Numbered from the stretch's first letter, positions 28,512 through 37,680 are shown. The stretch: DNA of 64,000 bases from Acidimicrobiaceae bacterium (GCA_009842325.1 VYFQ01000013.1:67428-131427), one strand, 5' to 3'. The notes: generated from the letters alone by a model not told the origin. Numbers and translations: made by a program.

Positions 28512-29729
28512 ATGGCAGCCCAGATCTCCCCAGACAGCGTGTGGGTGCTCGGCGCTCACATGACCCGCTTCGCGCGCTACCCGGACCGTGACTTGATCGA
28601 CCTGGCCTCGGAGAGCGCCCTGGGAGCGCTGGCCGACGGCGAAGTCACGGTGGACGACATCGACGTCCTGGCCTGCGGAGCGCTGTTCCAGGCTTCGGGC
28701 GCGGTGGGGCAGCGGCTCCAGAAGCAGATCGGCCAGACCGGCGTGCCGGTCTACAACGTGGCCAACGCCTGCGCCACCGGTGCCACCGCCATCCGTACCG
28801 TGATGATGGCCATCCGTGCCGGCGAGGCCGAGATCGGCCTGGCCGTCGGGGCCGAGCAGATGGGCAAGATGGGCCTGCTGGGCGGGGCCGCCACCAAGAA
28901 GGAGAAGAAGGTCTTCGAACCGTCCGGGCGCTACGGAGCGGTCACCGGCGTGGACGGCTACCTGGGCACCGAGACCATGCCCGGCGTGTTCGCCCAGGCC
29001 GGCACGGCCTACGCCCACGACCATGACGGCGTGGGCTTCGAGCAGTTCGCCCGGGTGGCCTACAAGAACCACCTCCACTCGACTCTGAACCCGCTGGCCC
29101 AGTACCAGAAGGAGTTCTCCATGGACGAGATCATGGAGTCTCCGATGATGAGCTACCCCAACACCCTGCTGATGTGCTGCCCGACCGGAGACGGCGCGGC
29201 CGCGCTGGTGCTGGTCTCGGGGGAGAGGCTGGCGTCGATGCCGTCCCATGTCCGGAAGCGGGCCGTGAAGGTGTCTGCGTCGGTTCTGACCTCTGACCCC
29301 TTCACTGAAGACTGCCAGGTGCAGCCGGACGTGAACACGCTCACCCGCAACGCCGCCAACCAGGCCTACGAGACGGCCGGCGTCGGCCCCGAGGACCTCA
29401 ACTTGGTGGAGCTCCACGACTGCTTCGCCACCGCCGAGCTGATCCACTACGACAACCTGAGCCTGTGCGAGCCCGGCGGCGCCGGGGAGTTCATCGACTC
29501 GGGCGGGCCGTTCCGCGACGGCACCACGCCGGTGAACGTCTCCGGCGGGCTGATCTCCAAGGGCCATCCCATAGGCGCCACCGGCGTGGCCAACGTCTAT
29601 GAGGTCACCGCCCACCTGAGGGGCGAGGCCGGCGACCGCCAGGTCACCGGCGCCACCGTCGGCCTGGCCCACGTCATCGGCCTGGCCTCAGCCTGCGGGG
29701 TCCACATCCTGGAGAAGGCCGCCGCCTAA
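28512..29729 (+). CDS. Thiolase-family acetyl-CoA acetyltransferase (SCP-x/lipid-transfer type)
   Basis: Degradative-type thiolase of 405 residues, cleaving 3-ketoacyl-CoA or performing a related Claisen reaction. The nucleophile region is NACATGATAI (Cys near residue 86), the base region HDCFATAE, and the C-terminal motifs KGHPIGATG and SACGVH. This subfamily (non-classical thiolase with an OB-fold partner) acts on bulky acyl-CoAs such as sterol side chains or branched chains in Actinobacteria. The adjacent DUF35 gene is its expected partner. The acyl substrate is unknown. Confidence 0.9.
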   Translation: MAAQISPDSVWVLGAHMTRFARYPDRDLIDLASESALGALADGEVTVDDIDVLACGALFQASGAVGQRLQKQIGQTGVPVYNVANACATGATAIRTVMMAIRAGEAEIGLAVGAEQMGKMGLLGGAATKKEKKVFEPSGRYGAVTGVDGYLGTETMPGVFAQAGTAYAHDHDGVGFEQFARVAYKNHLHSTLNPLAQYQKEFSMDEIMESPMMSYPNTLLMCCPTGDGAAALVLVSGERLASMPSHVRKRAVKVSASVLTSDPFTEDCQVQPDVNTLTRNAANQAYETAGVGPEDLNLVELHDCFATAELIHYDNLSLCEPGGAGEFIDSGGPFRDGTTPVNVSGGLISKGHPIGATGVANVYEVTAHLRGEAGDRQVTGATVGLAHVIGLASACGVHILEKAAA

Positions 29730-29736
29730 GGTGGGG

Positions 29737-31755
29737 TCAGGCCTCGAGTTGCGCGATCAGGTCGTCGGGGGTGGCGGTGGGGGTCTGGCAGGCGTAGTTG
29801 CGGCATACGTAGGCGAAGCCTTCGGGGCGGTCGTGCCATAGCGGGGAGTCGTAGGGCTCGCCCCAGGCCAGGACCGCGCCGGGCAGGTAGCGGGTCTGCA
29901 CCGCGGCAACCAGGTCGGCCCGGTCGCCCACGACGGCAATCTCATCGATGCCGCCGGCGGCGAGGTCCACCGCCTCCAGGGCCCGGCCGAAGGCGGTGGG
30001 GTGCTGACCCGCCGCGGAACTGAACAGCTCGATGATGCGGCGGGCGTGCTCGTCGTAGCGGGAATCACCGGTCAGCGCGGCCAGCCGGAGCAGCCCGCAG
30101 GCGGCCAGCGACTGGGCCGACGGGGTGGCGTTGTCCATCAGGTCCTTGGGGCGGGTCACCAGTTTCTCGGCATCGTTGCCGGTCGTGAAGACCCCACCTG
30201 CCGAGTCGTCCCAGAACAGTTCCAGCAGGCCGTCAGCCGCCGACCGGGCCTCGTCGATCCAGCGGGCCTGGCCGGACAGCTCCCCCAGCCGGGTGAATGC
30301 GTCGATCAGTGCCGCATAGTCGTGGGCGTAGGCCAGGTGGCGGGCCTGGGCCGGACGCTCGCCGTCACCGGCCTGCCAGGAGCGCAGCCATCGGCCGTCG
30401 TCGCGCCGCAGGTTGGACACTAGGAACTCGCCGTTGGCCAGCGCCGCCGCCCGCCACTGCGGATCACCGGTGGCCGCTGCGGCCTCGGCCAGCGCAGACA
30501 GCATCAGGCCGTTCCACTCGGTGAGGACCTTGTCGTCGAGACCGGGGCGCACCCGGCTCTCCCGGCAAACAAACAACGCCTGGCGGGCGGCCTCCACCTC
30601 CTCGGGCCGGATCAGGTCACCGCGCACCGGTCGGTTCAAGATGTTGGACCCCTCGAAGTTCCCGGCCGGGGTCACTCCCCACCAGGCTGCCGCCGCGTCG
30701 GCGGCCTCGGTGCCCGCCGCGTTCTGCACCACCGCCCGCAGCTCGGGCTCGGACCACACATAGAACCTGCCCTCGACGCCCTCGGAGTCGGCGTCCTCAG
30801 CCGAGTAGAAGCCTCCGTCGTCGTGGCAGAGGTCCCGCAGCACGTAGCCGATCGTCTCTTCCACCACCTGGCGGTAGACCGGCTCGCCCGTCAGCATCCA
30901 GGCGTGCAGGTACACCCTGGTCAGCAGGGCGTTGTCATAGAGCATCTTCTCGAAGTGCGGCACGAGCCACCGATGGTCCACCGAGTAGCGGGCGAACCCG
31001 CCGCCGAGATGGTCGTAGATCCCGCCGGAGGCCATGGCGTCCAGGCTGGTCCGCACCGCCCGCAGCAGCTCGGGGCGGTTGCTGCGGTCATGGATGCGCA
31101 GTGCCGAGGCCAGCGTCATGGCCGCCGGGAACTTGGGCGCTCCGCCGAAGCCGCCCCACTGGGGGTCGAACGACGCCAGGATGGCGTCGCCGGCTCGATC
31201 CAGCGCCCGCCCATCGGGGGCATCGGAAGCCTCGTCGCTCAACGAAGCGGCGGCACGCGACGTCCGATCGATCAGCGCCACCAACTGGTCGGCCTGGACG
31301 TGCACGTCGGCCCGGCGGTTGGTCCAGGCCTCGTCGATGGCCTCCATCACCTGCCGGAACGAGGCCATACCGCCGCGGGGCCGGTCGGGATAGTAGGTGC
31401 CGCCGAAGAAGGGCCGGCCGTCGGGGGTCAGGAACACAGTCATGGGCCAACCGCCCCGACCGGTCATGGCCTGCACCGAGTCCATGTATATGGCGTCGAC
31501 GTCGGGACGCTCCTCCCGGTCGACCTTGACGTTGACGAACAGCCGGTTCATCACCGCCGCCGTATCGGGATCCTCGAAGGACTCGTGGGCCATCACATGG
31601 CACCAGTGGCAACTGGAGTATCCCACCGACAGCAGCACCGGCCGGTCCCGCTCCGCGGCCGCGGCGAAGGCCTCCGGACCCCACGGGTACCAGTCCACCG
31701 GGTTGTCGCGATGCTGGCGCAGGTAGGGGCTGGTCTCGCCGCCGAGCCGGTTCAT
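29737..31755 (-). CDS. YyaL/DUF255 thioredoxin-domain protein
   Basis: 672-residue protein of the YyaL/SPATA20 family. The N-terminal thioredoxin-like domain (about 1-165) has SSCHWCHVM with a C-x2-C redox pair and the signature [14 protein letters not shown]; the remainder is an alpha/alpha six-hairpin toroid like N-acylglucosamine 2-epimerases, with [12 protein letters not shown]. Biochemical function is unproven in bacteria. It converges on the thiolase gene with an 7-bp gap and is divergent from the response regulator gene. Confidence 0.93.
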   Translation of the reverse strand: MNRLGGETSPYLRQHRDNPVDWYPWGPEAFAAAAERDRPVLLSVGYSSCHWCHVMAHESFEDPDTAAVMNRLFVNVKVDREERPDVDAIYMDSVQAMTGRGGWPMTVFLTPDGRPFFGGTYYPDRPRGGMASFRQVMEAIDEAWTNRRADVHVQADQLVALIDRTSRAAASLSDEASDAPDGRALDRAGDAILASFDPQWGGFGGAPKFPAAMTLASALRIHDRSNRPELLRAVRTSLDAMASGGIYDHLGGGFARYSVDHRWLVPHFEKMLYDNALLTRVYLHAWMLTGEPVYRQVVEETIGYVLRDLCHDDGGFYSAEDADSEGVEGRFYVWSEPELRAVVQNAAGTEAADAAAAWWGVTPAGNFEGSNILNRPVRGDLIRPEEVEAARQALFVCRESRVRPGLDDKVLTEWNGLMLSALAEAAAATGDPQWRAAALANGEFLVSNLRRDDGRWLRSWQAGDGERPAQARHLAYAHDYAALIDAFTRLGELSGQARWIDEARSAADGLLELFWDDSAGGVFTTGNDAEKLVTRPKDLMDNATPSAQSLAACGLLRLAALTGDSRYDEHARRIIELFSSAAGQHPTAFGRALEAVDLAAGGIDEIAVVGDRADLVAAVQTRYLPGAVLAWGEPYDSPLWHDRPEGFAYVCRNYACQTPTATPDDLIAQLEA

Positions 31756-31768
31756 GAACCGAGCCTAG

Positions 31769-31796
31769 AGGCCGGGCACACGACTGCTTTCGGCCT
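31769..31796. promoter_or_regulatory. Inverted repeat in divergent gap
   Basis: AGGCCG (31769-31774) and CGGCCT (31791-31796) form a 6-bp inverted repeat in the 82-bp gap between yyaL and the response regulator gene. It could be an operator for the regulator; no clear promoter hexamers were identified. Weak. Confidence 0.25.
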
Positions 31797-31837
31797 TCGA
31801 TGGGCGCTCGAACCGACGTTGGGGCAGACTGGCGCCG

Positions 31838-32539
31838 GTGAGTGCAGGAGTCCGGGTACTGGTCGTCGACGACGAGCCCTCGTATCGGGAGGGCCTGCAG
31901 ATTGCGCTCGGGGCCGAGGGGTTCGTAGTCGACGTGGCGGCCGACGGCGAGGAGGCCCTGGCCATGTTCGAGGCCCTCGAGCCCGAGATCGTGCTGCTCG
32001 ACGTGATGCTGCCGCGCCTGTCCGGGATCGACGTGTGCCGCCGCATCCGCTCCCTCGCCGACACGCCGGTCATCATGGTGTCGGCCCGCCGGGAGGAGAT
32101 CGACACCGTGGTCGGGCTGGAGGTCGGCGCCGACGACTACGTGGCCAAGCCCTACCGAGTTCGGGAGCTGGTGGCCCGGATGCGCACCGTCATGCGCCGC
32201 AGCCGGACCCGGCCTGTCAACTCTTTCAACGGCGCAGCCAACCTCAGCATCGGCGACGTCACCGTGGACCGGGACCGCCACGAGGTGACCATCGGCGGCC
32301 AGCTGGAACGCCTGCCGCTGAAGGAGTTCGAGGTGCTGGCCCTGCTCATGGAGAACGCTGGGTTCGTGGTGAGCCGCCAGACCCTCATCGACAGGGTCTG
32401 GGGGTTCGACTACGTGGGCAACACCAAGACCCTCGACGTGCATATCAAGAGGCTGCGGTCCCGCATCGAGCGCAACCCGGCACAGCCCGAGCGCATCGTC
32501 ACCATCAGGGGCCTCGGCTACAAGTACGTAGCGCCCTGA
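31838..32539 (+). CDS. OmpR/PhoB-family response regulator
   Basis: Two-domain DNA-binding response regulator of 233 residues starting at GTG 31838. The receiver domain has acidic pocket residues Asp11 and Asp12, phosphoacceptor Asp55 (LLDVMLPR) and the Lys of VAKPYR. The C-terminal winged helix has LKEFEVLALLMENAG and RGLGYKY. It resembles RegX3-type phosphate regulators in pattern, but that is not secure. No histidine kinase is adjacent, so it is an orphan in this window. Confidence 0.93.
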   Translation: MSAGVRVLVVDDEPSYREGLQIALGAEGFVVDVAADGEEALAMFEALEPEIVLLDVMLPRLSGIDVCRRIRSLADTPVIMVSARREEIDTVVGLEVGADDYVAKPYRVRELVARMRTVMRRSRTRPVNSFNGAANLSIGDVTVDRDRHEVTIGGQLERLPLKEFEVLALLMENAGFVVSRQTLIDRVWGFDYVGNTKTLDVHIKRLRSRIERNPAQPERIVTIRGLGYKYVAP

Positions 32540-32575
32540 ACTCCCGGCGGACCGTCGCTAAGGCAGACCAGCAAG

Positions 32576-33454
32576 ATGGCAGTTATCCGGATCTGGGTGG
32601 CCGGGGCCCGTCCCCGCACTCTGAGCGCGGCGCTGGTCCCCGTGGCAACTGGGACGGCAGTGGCGGTGGGGGAGGGTTCGCAGACCTCGTGGTGGCGGGC
32701 CGGTGTCGCGCTGCTGGTGGCCATGGCGTTACAGGTGGGGGTCAACTTCGCCAACGACTACTCAGACGGCGTCCGGGGCACCGACGACTCCACCCGGATC
32801 GGTCCCCGCCGGCTGGTGGGCTCCGGACTGGTCGAGGCCCGCCGGGTCAAGTGGGCCGCGTTCTCCGCTCTTGCGGTGGCCGCCGCGGCTGGCGCGGTGC
32901 TGGCTGCGGTTGCGGGCTGGGGGCTGCTGGCGGCGGGAGCGGTGTGCCTGGCCGCAGGATGGGCCTACACGGGCGGGCCCAAGCCGTACGGCTATCTGGG
33001 GCTGGGCGAGGTGTTCGTCTTCGTGTTCTTCGGCCTGGTGGCCACCGCGGGCACCGCCTACGTGCTGCTGGCACGGCTGGACTGGTTCGCGGTGCTGTGC
33101 GGCGTGCCGGTCGGGCTGTGGGCGGTGGCGCTGCTGATGGCCAACAACCTGCGCGACATCGACGGCGACGCCGCCGCGGGAAAGCGCACACTGGCCGTTC
33201 GACTGGGGGAGCGTCGCACCCGCTTCGCCTACATGGCCGTACTGGAGGCGTCGTACGCAGCGGCGCTGGCCGCGTCGATAACCGGGCGGGCGGCGGCGGC
33301 CGCGGTGGTGGGGGCTCCGTTCGCGGTGGGCTCGGTGCGCACCGTGCTGCGGGGCGCGTCGGGCCCCGCCCTGATCCCGGTGCTGGGCGCCACCGCCCGA
33401 ACCCAGCTCGTGTCCGGCCTGGCCATGGCAGTAGGCATAGCCCTCACGGGATAG
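32576..33454 (+). CDS. menA: 1,4-dihydroxy-2-naphthoate prenyltransferase MenA
   Basis: UbiA-family membrane prenyltransferase that joins a polyprenyl chain to 1,4-dihydroxy-2-naphthoate in menaquinone synthesis. The 292 residues form about eight to nine hydrophobic helices. The first Asp-rich motif is NFANDYSDGVRGTD, the second NNLRDIDGDAAAGKRT; both bind prenyl diphosphate through Mg. The N-terminal ARPRTLSAALVPV is characteristic of MenA. The methyltransferase menG lies 1.7 kb downstream on the other strand, so two menaquinone steps are encoded nearby. Confidence 0.94.
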   Translation: MAVIRIWVAGARPRTLSAALVPVATGTAVAVGEGSQTSWWRAGVALLVAMALQVGVNFANDYSDGVRGTDDSTRIGPRRLVGSGLVEARRVKWAAFSALAVAAAAGAVLAAVAGWGLLAAGAVCLAAGWAYTGGPKPYGYLGLGEVFVFVFFGLVATAGTAYVLLARLDWFAVLCGVPVGLWAVALLMANNLRDIDGDAAAGKRTLAVRLGERRTRFAYMAVLEASYAAALAASITGRAAAAAVVGAPFAVGSVRTVLRGASGPALIPVLGATARTQLVSGLAMAVGIALTG

Positions 33455-33467
33455 CAAACTGTGATCC

Positions 33468-33506
33468 ATGAGCCGTGACATCGTCCTCCCAGACGGCGCG
33501 CCATGA
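33468..33506 (+). CDS. Possible 12-residue upstream ORF coupled to the YbaK gene
   Basis: ATG 33468 opens a 12-codon frame (MSRDIVLPDGAP) ending in a TGA that overlaps the downstream ATG in an ATGA arrangement. The bases around both ATGs repeat (CATGAGCCGTGA at 33467-33478 and 33502-33513). It may be a coupling leader ORF or a remnant of a small duplication that copied the start site. Too short to judge by composition. Confidence 0.3.
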   Translation: MSRDIVLPDGAP

Positions 33507-33991
33507 GCCGTGAAGCGGTAGTGGCCCATCTTGAGGCGCTGGGCGTGCCGTACGAGGTGGTGGAGTGTGATCCCGACTTCGCCGACACCGCCCGGTTCTG
33601 CGAGCGCTACGGGTACCCGATGGACGCCTCGGCCAACGCCATCTGCGTGATCGGAAAATCCGGGGACCGGCCGATGGCGTGCTGCGTGGTCCTGGCCTCC
33701 ACGAGGCTGGACGTGAACGGGGTGGTGCGCCGCCGGCTCGGCACCCGCAAAGCCTCCTTCGCCGGCGCGGACACCACCGTCGAACGTACCGGCATGATGA
33801 TCGGCGGGGTGACCCCGTTCGGGCTGCCGGCCGGATTGCCGGTGTGGATCGACGCCCGGGTCATGGAGTGCGACAAGGTGATCGTGGGCGGAGGCTCTCG
33901 GGACTGCAAGATCCTCTGCCCGCCCGCTTCGCTGCTGGCCGTCGAGGGCGCCGAGGTCGTCGAGGCCCTGGCCAAGAGGCCGAGAGCGTAG
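33503..33991 (+). CDS. YbaK/ProX-type aminoacyl-tRNA deacylase-like protein
   Basis: Single-domain YbaK/EbsC-like protein of 162 residues. Members hydrolyse mischarged Cys-, Ala- or other aminoacyl-tRNA in trans. Visible family features are the invariant-type Lys in RKASFA, GGVTPFGLP, and VGGGSRDCKI near the end. The N-terminus lacks fused domains. Which aminoacyl-tRNA it edits cannot be told. It follows menA by 48 nt and precedes the MetE-like gene. Confidence 0.85.
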   Translation: MSREAVVAHLEALGVPYEVVECDPDFADTARFCERYGYPMDASANAICVIGKSGDRPMACCVVLASTRLDVNGVVRRRLGTRKASFAGADTTVERTGMMIGGVTPFGLPAGLPVWIDARVMECDKVIVGGGSRDCKILCPPASLLAVEGAEVVEALAKRPRA

Positions 33992-34029
33992 GGCGCCGGC
34001 CTGACCAGGCTCGCAGCCAGCGCACAGCC

Positions 34030-35097
34030 GTGATCATCACCACAACCATCGGTGCCTTCCCCAAGCCCGGATACGTGCCCATCTCGGACTGGTTCTCAGC
34101 GGCCCCGGACGACGGGGCCTACGACTACACCTCGGCGTTCGCCAAGGAGATGGCGCGGGCCGGCGCGGAGCGCGAGGAGTTGTTCCAGCAGGCGGCTGCC
34201 GAGGTCATCGACGACCAAGTATCCGCAGGCATCGACATCGTCACCGACGGGGAGGTTCGCCGGGAGAACTATGTGCACTACCAGTGCCGCCACTTCGCCG
34301 GCTTGGACTTCGACCACCTGAGCGAGCGCACCATCCGGGGGGTCACTACCGCAGAGCTGCCCACCGTGACGGGCGATGTGCGCCTGCTCGGCACATCCCC
34401 GCTGGTGCACGACTACCGGGCTGCGCAGGACCTGTCGCCCAAGCCCGTGAAGGTGACGATCCCGGGTCCGATGACCATCATCGACACCACCGTTGACGCC
34501 CACTATGGCGACGACACCGCTCTGGGTGCCGACCTGGCCGCCGCCATCAACGATCAGGTACTCGATCTGGCCGAGGCGGGATGCCGGCACATACAGATCG
34601 ACGAGCCGGTCATGGCCCGCAAGCCCGACGTCGCGCTGGACCACGGCATCGACCACCTGGAGCGCTGCTTCGCCGGGGTGCCCGGCCATGTGGCCCGGGT
34701 CGTGCACTGCTGCTGCGGCTATCCCGAGCGTCTCGACCAGGACGACTACCCGAAGGCCGATCGCGGCGCGTACCCGGCTCTGGCCGAGGCCCTGGACGCG
34801 GCCGCCATCGACGCGGTGAGCATCGAAGACGCCCACCGGCCCAACGATCTCGGTGAGTTGCTGCCCCGGTTCAACAGGACCACAGTGATCCTCGGAGTGC
34901 TGGCCATAGCCCGCAGCCGCCTGGAGACGGTCGCGGCGGTCGAGGGTCGGCTCACGGCGGCTCTGGAGCACATCCCGCCCGAGCGTCTGGCGGCCGCGCC
35001 CGACTGCGGGCTCGGGTTCCTCGGGCGGGACCTGGCCCGCCGGAAGCTGGCCGTGATGTGCGACGCCGTCGGCAGGGTCAACTCCCGGCTTGGCTAG
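34030..35097 (+). CDS. Core MetE-like cobalamin-independent methionine synthase
   Basis: Resembles only the C-terminal catalytic barrel of MetE. GTG 34030 gives 355 residues, less than half of classical MetE (about 750), with no N-terminal barrel. Zinc and homocysteine ligands appear conserved: HCCCGY, EDAH and PDCGLGF supply His, Cys, Glu and Cys. Similar short forms (core-MetE) have been proposed to use methylcobalamin-bearing proteins as methyl donor rather than methyltetrahydrofolate. The longer upstream frame into YbaK is rejected. Assignment to methionine synthesis is an inference; other methyl-transfer roles are possible. Confidence 0.82.
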   Translation: MIITTTIGAFPKPGYVPISDWFSAAPDDGAYDYTSAFAKEMARAGAEREELFQQAAAEVIDDQVSAGIDIVTDGEVRRENYVHYQCRHFAGLDFDHLSERTIRGVTTAELPTVTGDVRLLGTSPLVHDYRAAQDLSPKPVKVTIPGPMTIIDTTVDAHYGDDTALGADLAAAINDQVLDLAEAGCRHIQIDEPVMARKPDVALDHGIDHLERCFAGVPGHVARVVHCCCGYPERLDQDDYPKADRGAYPALAEALDAAAIDAVSIEDAHRPNDLGELLPRFNRTTVILGVLAIARSRLETVAAVEGRLTAALEHIPPERLAAAPDCGLGFLGRDLARRKLAVMCDAVGRVNSRLG

Positions 35098-35138
35098 TGA
35101 CTTGGGCCGCCGACCGCCTCCAGGATCGGCCCGATCCG

Positions 35139-35185
35139 GAATTGGCAGCACAGCGCACGCATACCGGGCGAAACGCTGCCAATTC
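35139..35185. terminator. 11-bp stem-loop between convergent genes
   Basis: Arms 35139-35149 and 35175-35185 (GAATTGGCAGC/GCTGCCAATTC) are perfectly complementary with a 25-nt loop. It lies in the 105-bp gap between the core-MetE gene and menG, which converge. A second small hairpin (GGATCGG/CCGATCC) lies at 35122-35136. Likely bidirectional terminators; no T-run. Confidence 0.55.
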
Positions 35186-35202
35186 GCGGCCGGGCCGCCG
35201 GG

Positions 35203-35895
35203 TCAGCGGCGGGTGGCGGTGATCAACTGGGCGATGCCTGCGCTGAGCTTGTGCCGATCCACATCGATGAACCCGGCGGACCGCAGCCCGGCGAGCAGTT
35301 CCTCCGGAGGCGGCAGGTAGGCGACCGATTCGGGCAGGTACCGGTACGCGTCGCGGTCGGAGAGCACCCCGCCGATCAGGGGCACGACGCGGCCGAAGTA
35401 CAGCCCATGGCCCCAACGCAGCACGGCATTGGTCGGCGAGTCCACCTCCAGCAGGCCGATGCGCCCGCCGGACCGCAGCACCCGGGCCAGCTCGACGAAC
35501 AGCGGCGGCACGGCCGTCAGGTTGCGGAGGGCGAAGCCGCATGTCGCGCCGTCCAGCGCGCTGTCCGGAAGAGGCAACTCCAGCACGTCGGAGTTGACCA
35601 GCGGAACGGTGCCGTCAGCGGCGCGGGCGGCCCGCAGCATTCCCATCGAGAAGTCGAAGCCGATCCGATGATGGCCGAGCCGGGCGAGTTCCCGGCAGAA
35701 GTCGCCGGTGCCGCAAGCAAGATCGGCCACCAGCGATCCCGCCGGCAGAGCCAGCTCCCGCACCGTCCGGCGCCGCCAGGCCACGTCGAGTCGCAGCGTC
35801 ATGATGCGGTTCACCAGGTCGTAGCGGGGCGCGATGGCGTCGAACATCTCCCTCACGGCCCGGCGCTTGGCTTCGCCGGAGGGAAGTTCGCTCAC
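35203..35895 (-). CDS. menG: Demethylmenaquinone methyltransferase MenG/UbiE
   Basis: SAM-dependent C-methyltransferase for the last step of menaquinone synthesis. GTG at 35895 gives 230 residues. Family motifs are VREMFDAIAPRYDLVNRIMT near the N-terminus, SAM motif I VADLACGTGDF, and ALRNLTAVPP with the C-terminal RYLPESVA. The start directly follows the stop of the upstream membrane-protein gene (TAG then GTG), so translation is probably coupled. It pairs functionally with menA at 32576. Confidence 0.93.
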   Translation of the reverse strand: MSELPSGEAKRRAVREMFDAIAPRYDLVNRIMTLRLDVAWRRRTVRELALPAGSLVADLACGTGDFCRELARLGHHRIGFDFSMGMLRAARAADGTVPLVNSDVLELPLPDSALDGATCGFALRNLTAVPPLFVELARVLRSGGRIGLLEVDSPTNAVLRWGHGLYFGRVVPLIGGVLSDRDAYRYLPESVAYLPPPEELLAGLRSAGFIDVDRHKLSAGIAQLITATRR

Positions 35896-36291
35896 CTATC
35901 CGCCGCGCGGTCGGCGCGGTTGCTTGGGCCAGTGCCGTTGGTAGTCGCGGCTGGTGGGGTACAGCAGCAGCGCGATCAACGCAATGTCGAACAGCAGGCC
36001 GAAGGCGTCGGCCCACAGCCAGCTCGGGGTGTCGGTCACAGCCAGTAACACCAGCAGCGCTACGGGAACCACGGCCACGACGACGCCGAGCTTGTAGCCC
36101 CACCGCCTCTCGTTGGCGATGCCGAAGGCGGCCATCACCTTGCCCACCGCGATCGTAAGCGTGTAGGCGCCCACCGCCCGGGCGCCGAGAATCGCGAACA
36201 CCAGCGATATGCCGCCCTGGAAGTACAACAGCAGCTGTGCGATGTACAGCGTCTGGGGCTGCCGGGGGTTGACCCAGACCCGCTTCTCCAT
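35896..36291 (-). CDS. Small membrane protein of unknown function
   Basis: From the ATG at 36291 it has 131 residues with four predicted hydrophobic segments after a short N-terminus containing NPRQPQTLYIAQLL. A basic C-terminal tail (QRHWPKQPRRPRGG) follows. I do not recognise a named family. It is wedged between mshD and menG on the same strand and its stop abuts the menG start, so it may be part of that transcription unit. The longer frame upstream overlaps mshD out of frame and is rejected. Confidence 0.75.
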   Translation of the reverse strand: MEKRVWVNPRQPQTLYIAQLLLYFQGGISLVFAILGARAVGAYTLTIAVGKVMAAFGIANERRWGYKLGVVVAVVPVALLVLLAVTDTPSWLWADAFGLLFDIALIALLLYPTSRDYQRHWPKQPRRPRGG

Positions 36292-36311
36292 GCCCCCAGT
36301 ATGCAGGCTGG

Positions 36312-37004
36312 TTAGCCGGGCACGCGGCGATAGGCGCGGTCGGTGTGATGGTGCTCGAAGCCGATGCGGCGGTAGACGGCGTTGGCCGGGTGGTTGTCCG
36401 ACTCCACGTAGAGCATCCCGTCGGTCAGCCCCTGCCCCGACAGCCACTCGAGACCGGCCAGGGTCATGGGCCGACCCAGCCCGCGGCCGGCGTAGTCGGG
36501 GTCCACCGCGATCACGTAGATCTCGCCCAGGGGCGGGTCGTGGTCGGCGTGAACCTTGGTCCAGCAGAAGCCGGCGAGGCGGCCGTCGCGGTGGTGCAGG
36601 CGGAACCCTTCGACGTCGAACCACGGCTCGGTCATCCGGCTACGCACGTCGGCGACCGTCAGCCCGCCCTGCTCGGGATGCCAGTGGAAGGCCCGGTTGT
36701 TCACCGCTACGAACTCGTCAAGGTCGTCGAGCGTGAAGGCCCGGGTGGGCAGCCCCGACGGTTCGGCCGGCAGCCGGCAGCGCAACTGCCACAGGTCGCG
36801 GTAGGGCACGAAGCCGTGGCGGCGTGCGGCGTCGTCGTCGCCCGGCCCGACCTCCCTGATCCAGAGCTGGGCCGCGGCGCGGTCGTCCAGCTCGGCCATC
36901 CCCTCGGCCAGGATGCCCTCAGTCTCGCCCGATGCCCGGCCTTCGAGCACCACGATCTGTGCCTCACCGCCGGCCGTCGCCGGTGCATTGACCTCGTAAC
37001 GCAC
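36312..37004 (-). CDS. mshD: Mycothiol synthase (acetyltransferase) MshD, short form
   Basis: GNAT acetyltransferase for the last step of mycothiol synthesis, acetylating Cys-GlcN-Ins. The 230 residues have a well conserved catalytic C-terminal GNAT domain with VNNRAFHWHPEQGG, WTKVH, VDPDYAGRGLGRPMTLAGL and the acetyl-CoA loop. Typical MshD is about 300 residues with two GNAT domains; here the N-terminal one is short and degenerate. Mycothiol is an actinobacterial thiol, so this is a lineage marker. Start at 37004 is the only obvious one. Confidence 0.88.
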   Translation of the reverse strand: MRYEVNAPATAGGEAQIVVLEGRASGETEGILAEGMAELDDRAAAQLWIREVGPGDDDAARRHGFVPYRDLWQLRCRLPAEPSGLPTRAFTLDDLDEFVAVNNRAFHWHPEQGGLTVADVRSRMTEPWFDVEGFRLHHRDGRLAGFCWTKVHADHDPPLGEIYVIAVDPDYAGRGLGRPMTLAGLEWLSGQGLTDGMLYVESDNHPANAVYRRIGFEHHHTDRAYRRVPG

Positions 37005-37038
37005 CGAGCCGAGGGTACTGCGCTACCTTCCCCCTCTG

Positions 37039-37680
37039 ATGGCTCGCCCTCGCACGCCCAAAGGCCGCGCCCGACGCACCCATGAGCGCCTGGCCTGCGA
37101 ATACCCCGACGCGGTGTGCGAGCTCGACCACGGCAACGCCTTCGAGCTGCTGGTGGCCACCATCCTGTCGGCGCAGGCCACCGATGTGGGGGTCAACAAG
37201 GCCACGCCCGCACTGTTCGCTCGATTCCCGGACGCCGAGACGCTGGCCGAGGCCGAGCCGGAGGACATCCAGCCCTACATCGCCACCATCGGGCTGTTCC
37301 GCAACAAGTCCAAGAGCCTGGTGGGAATGGCCCGGATGCTGGTCGACGACTACAGAAGCGAGGTGCCCGGCGCCATGCGCGACCTCGTGCGGCTGCCCGG
37401 TGTGGGCCGCAAGACGGCCAACGTGATCCGCAGCGTGGCCCTCGGACTGCCGGGCCTTCCCGTCGACACCCACGTCACCAGGCTGTCGAACCTGCTCGAC
37501 CTGACCTCTGAGACCGATCCGGTGAAGATCGAGCTCGAGCTCAACCCGATGATCCCCGCAGCCGAGCGGGGAGACTTCAGCCTGCGGATGATCCTCCACG
37601 GCCGCCGGGTGTGCGTGGCCCGTCGACCCCGCTGCGAGGACTGCGTCCTCAACGACTTCTGCCCCTCCAGCACCGTCTGA
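37039..37680 (+). CDS. nth: Endonuclease III (Nth)
   Basis: Base-excision-repair DNA glycosylase/AP lyase for oxidised pyrimidines. The 213 residues have the helix-hairpin-helix LPGVGRKTA with the catalytic Lys, the catalytic Asp in PVDTHVTR, and the C-terminal [4Fe-4S] cluster C-x6-C-x2-C-x5-C. Divergent from mshD with a 34-bp gap. Length and motif spacing are standard, so it should be functional. Confidence 0.96.
   Translation: MARPRTPKGRARRTHERLACEYPDAVCELDHGNAFELLVATILSAQATDVGVNKATPALFARFPDAETLAEAEPEDIQPYIATIGLFRNKSKSLVGMARMLVDDYRSEVPGAMRDLVRLPGVGRKTANVIRSVALGLPGLPVDTHVTRLSNLLDLTSETDPVKIELELNPMIPAAERGDFSLRMILHGRRVCVARRPRCEDCVLNDFCPSSTV

Noticed and set aside
28091..29729. Polyketide or ketosynthase locus
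   Set aside because: The pair is a DUF35 protein with a degradative-type thiolase; no acyl carrier protein or ketosynthase signature is present.
30823..33471. 882-codon plus-strand ORF across yyaL, the response regulator and menA
   Set aside because: It is the opposite strand or an alternate frame of three real genes and has no domain.
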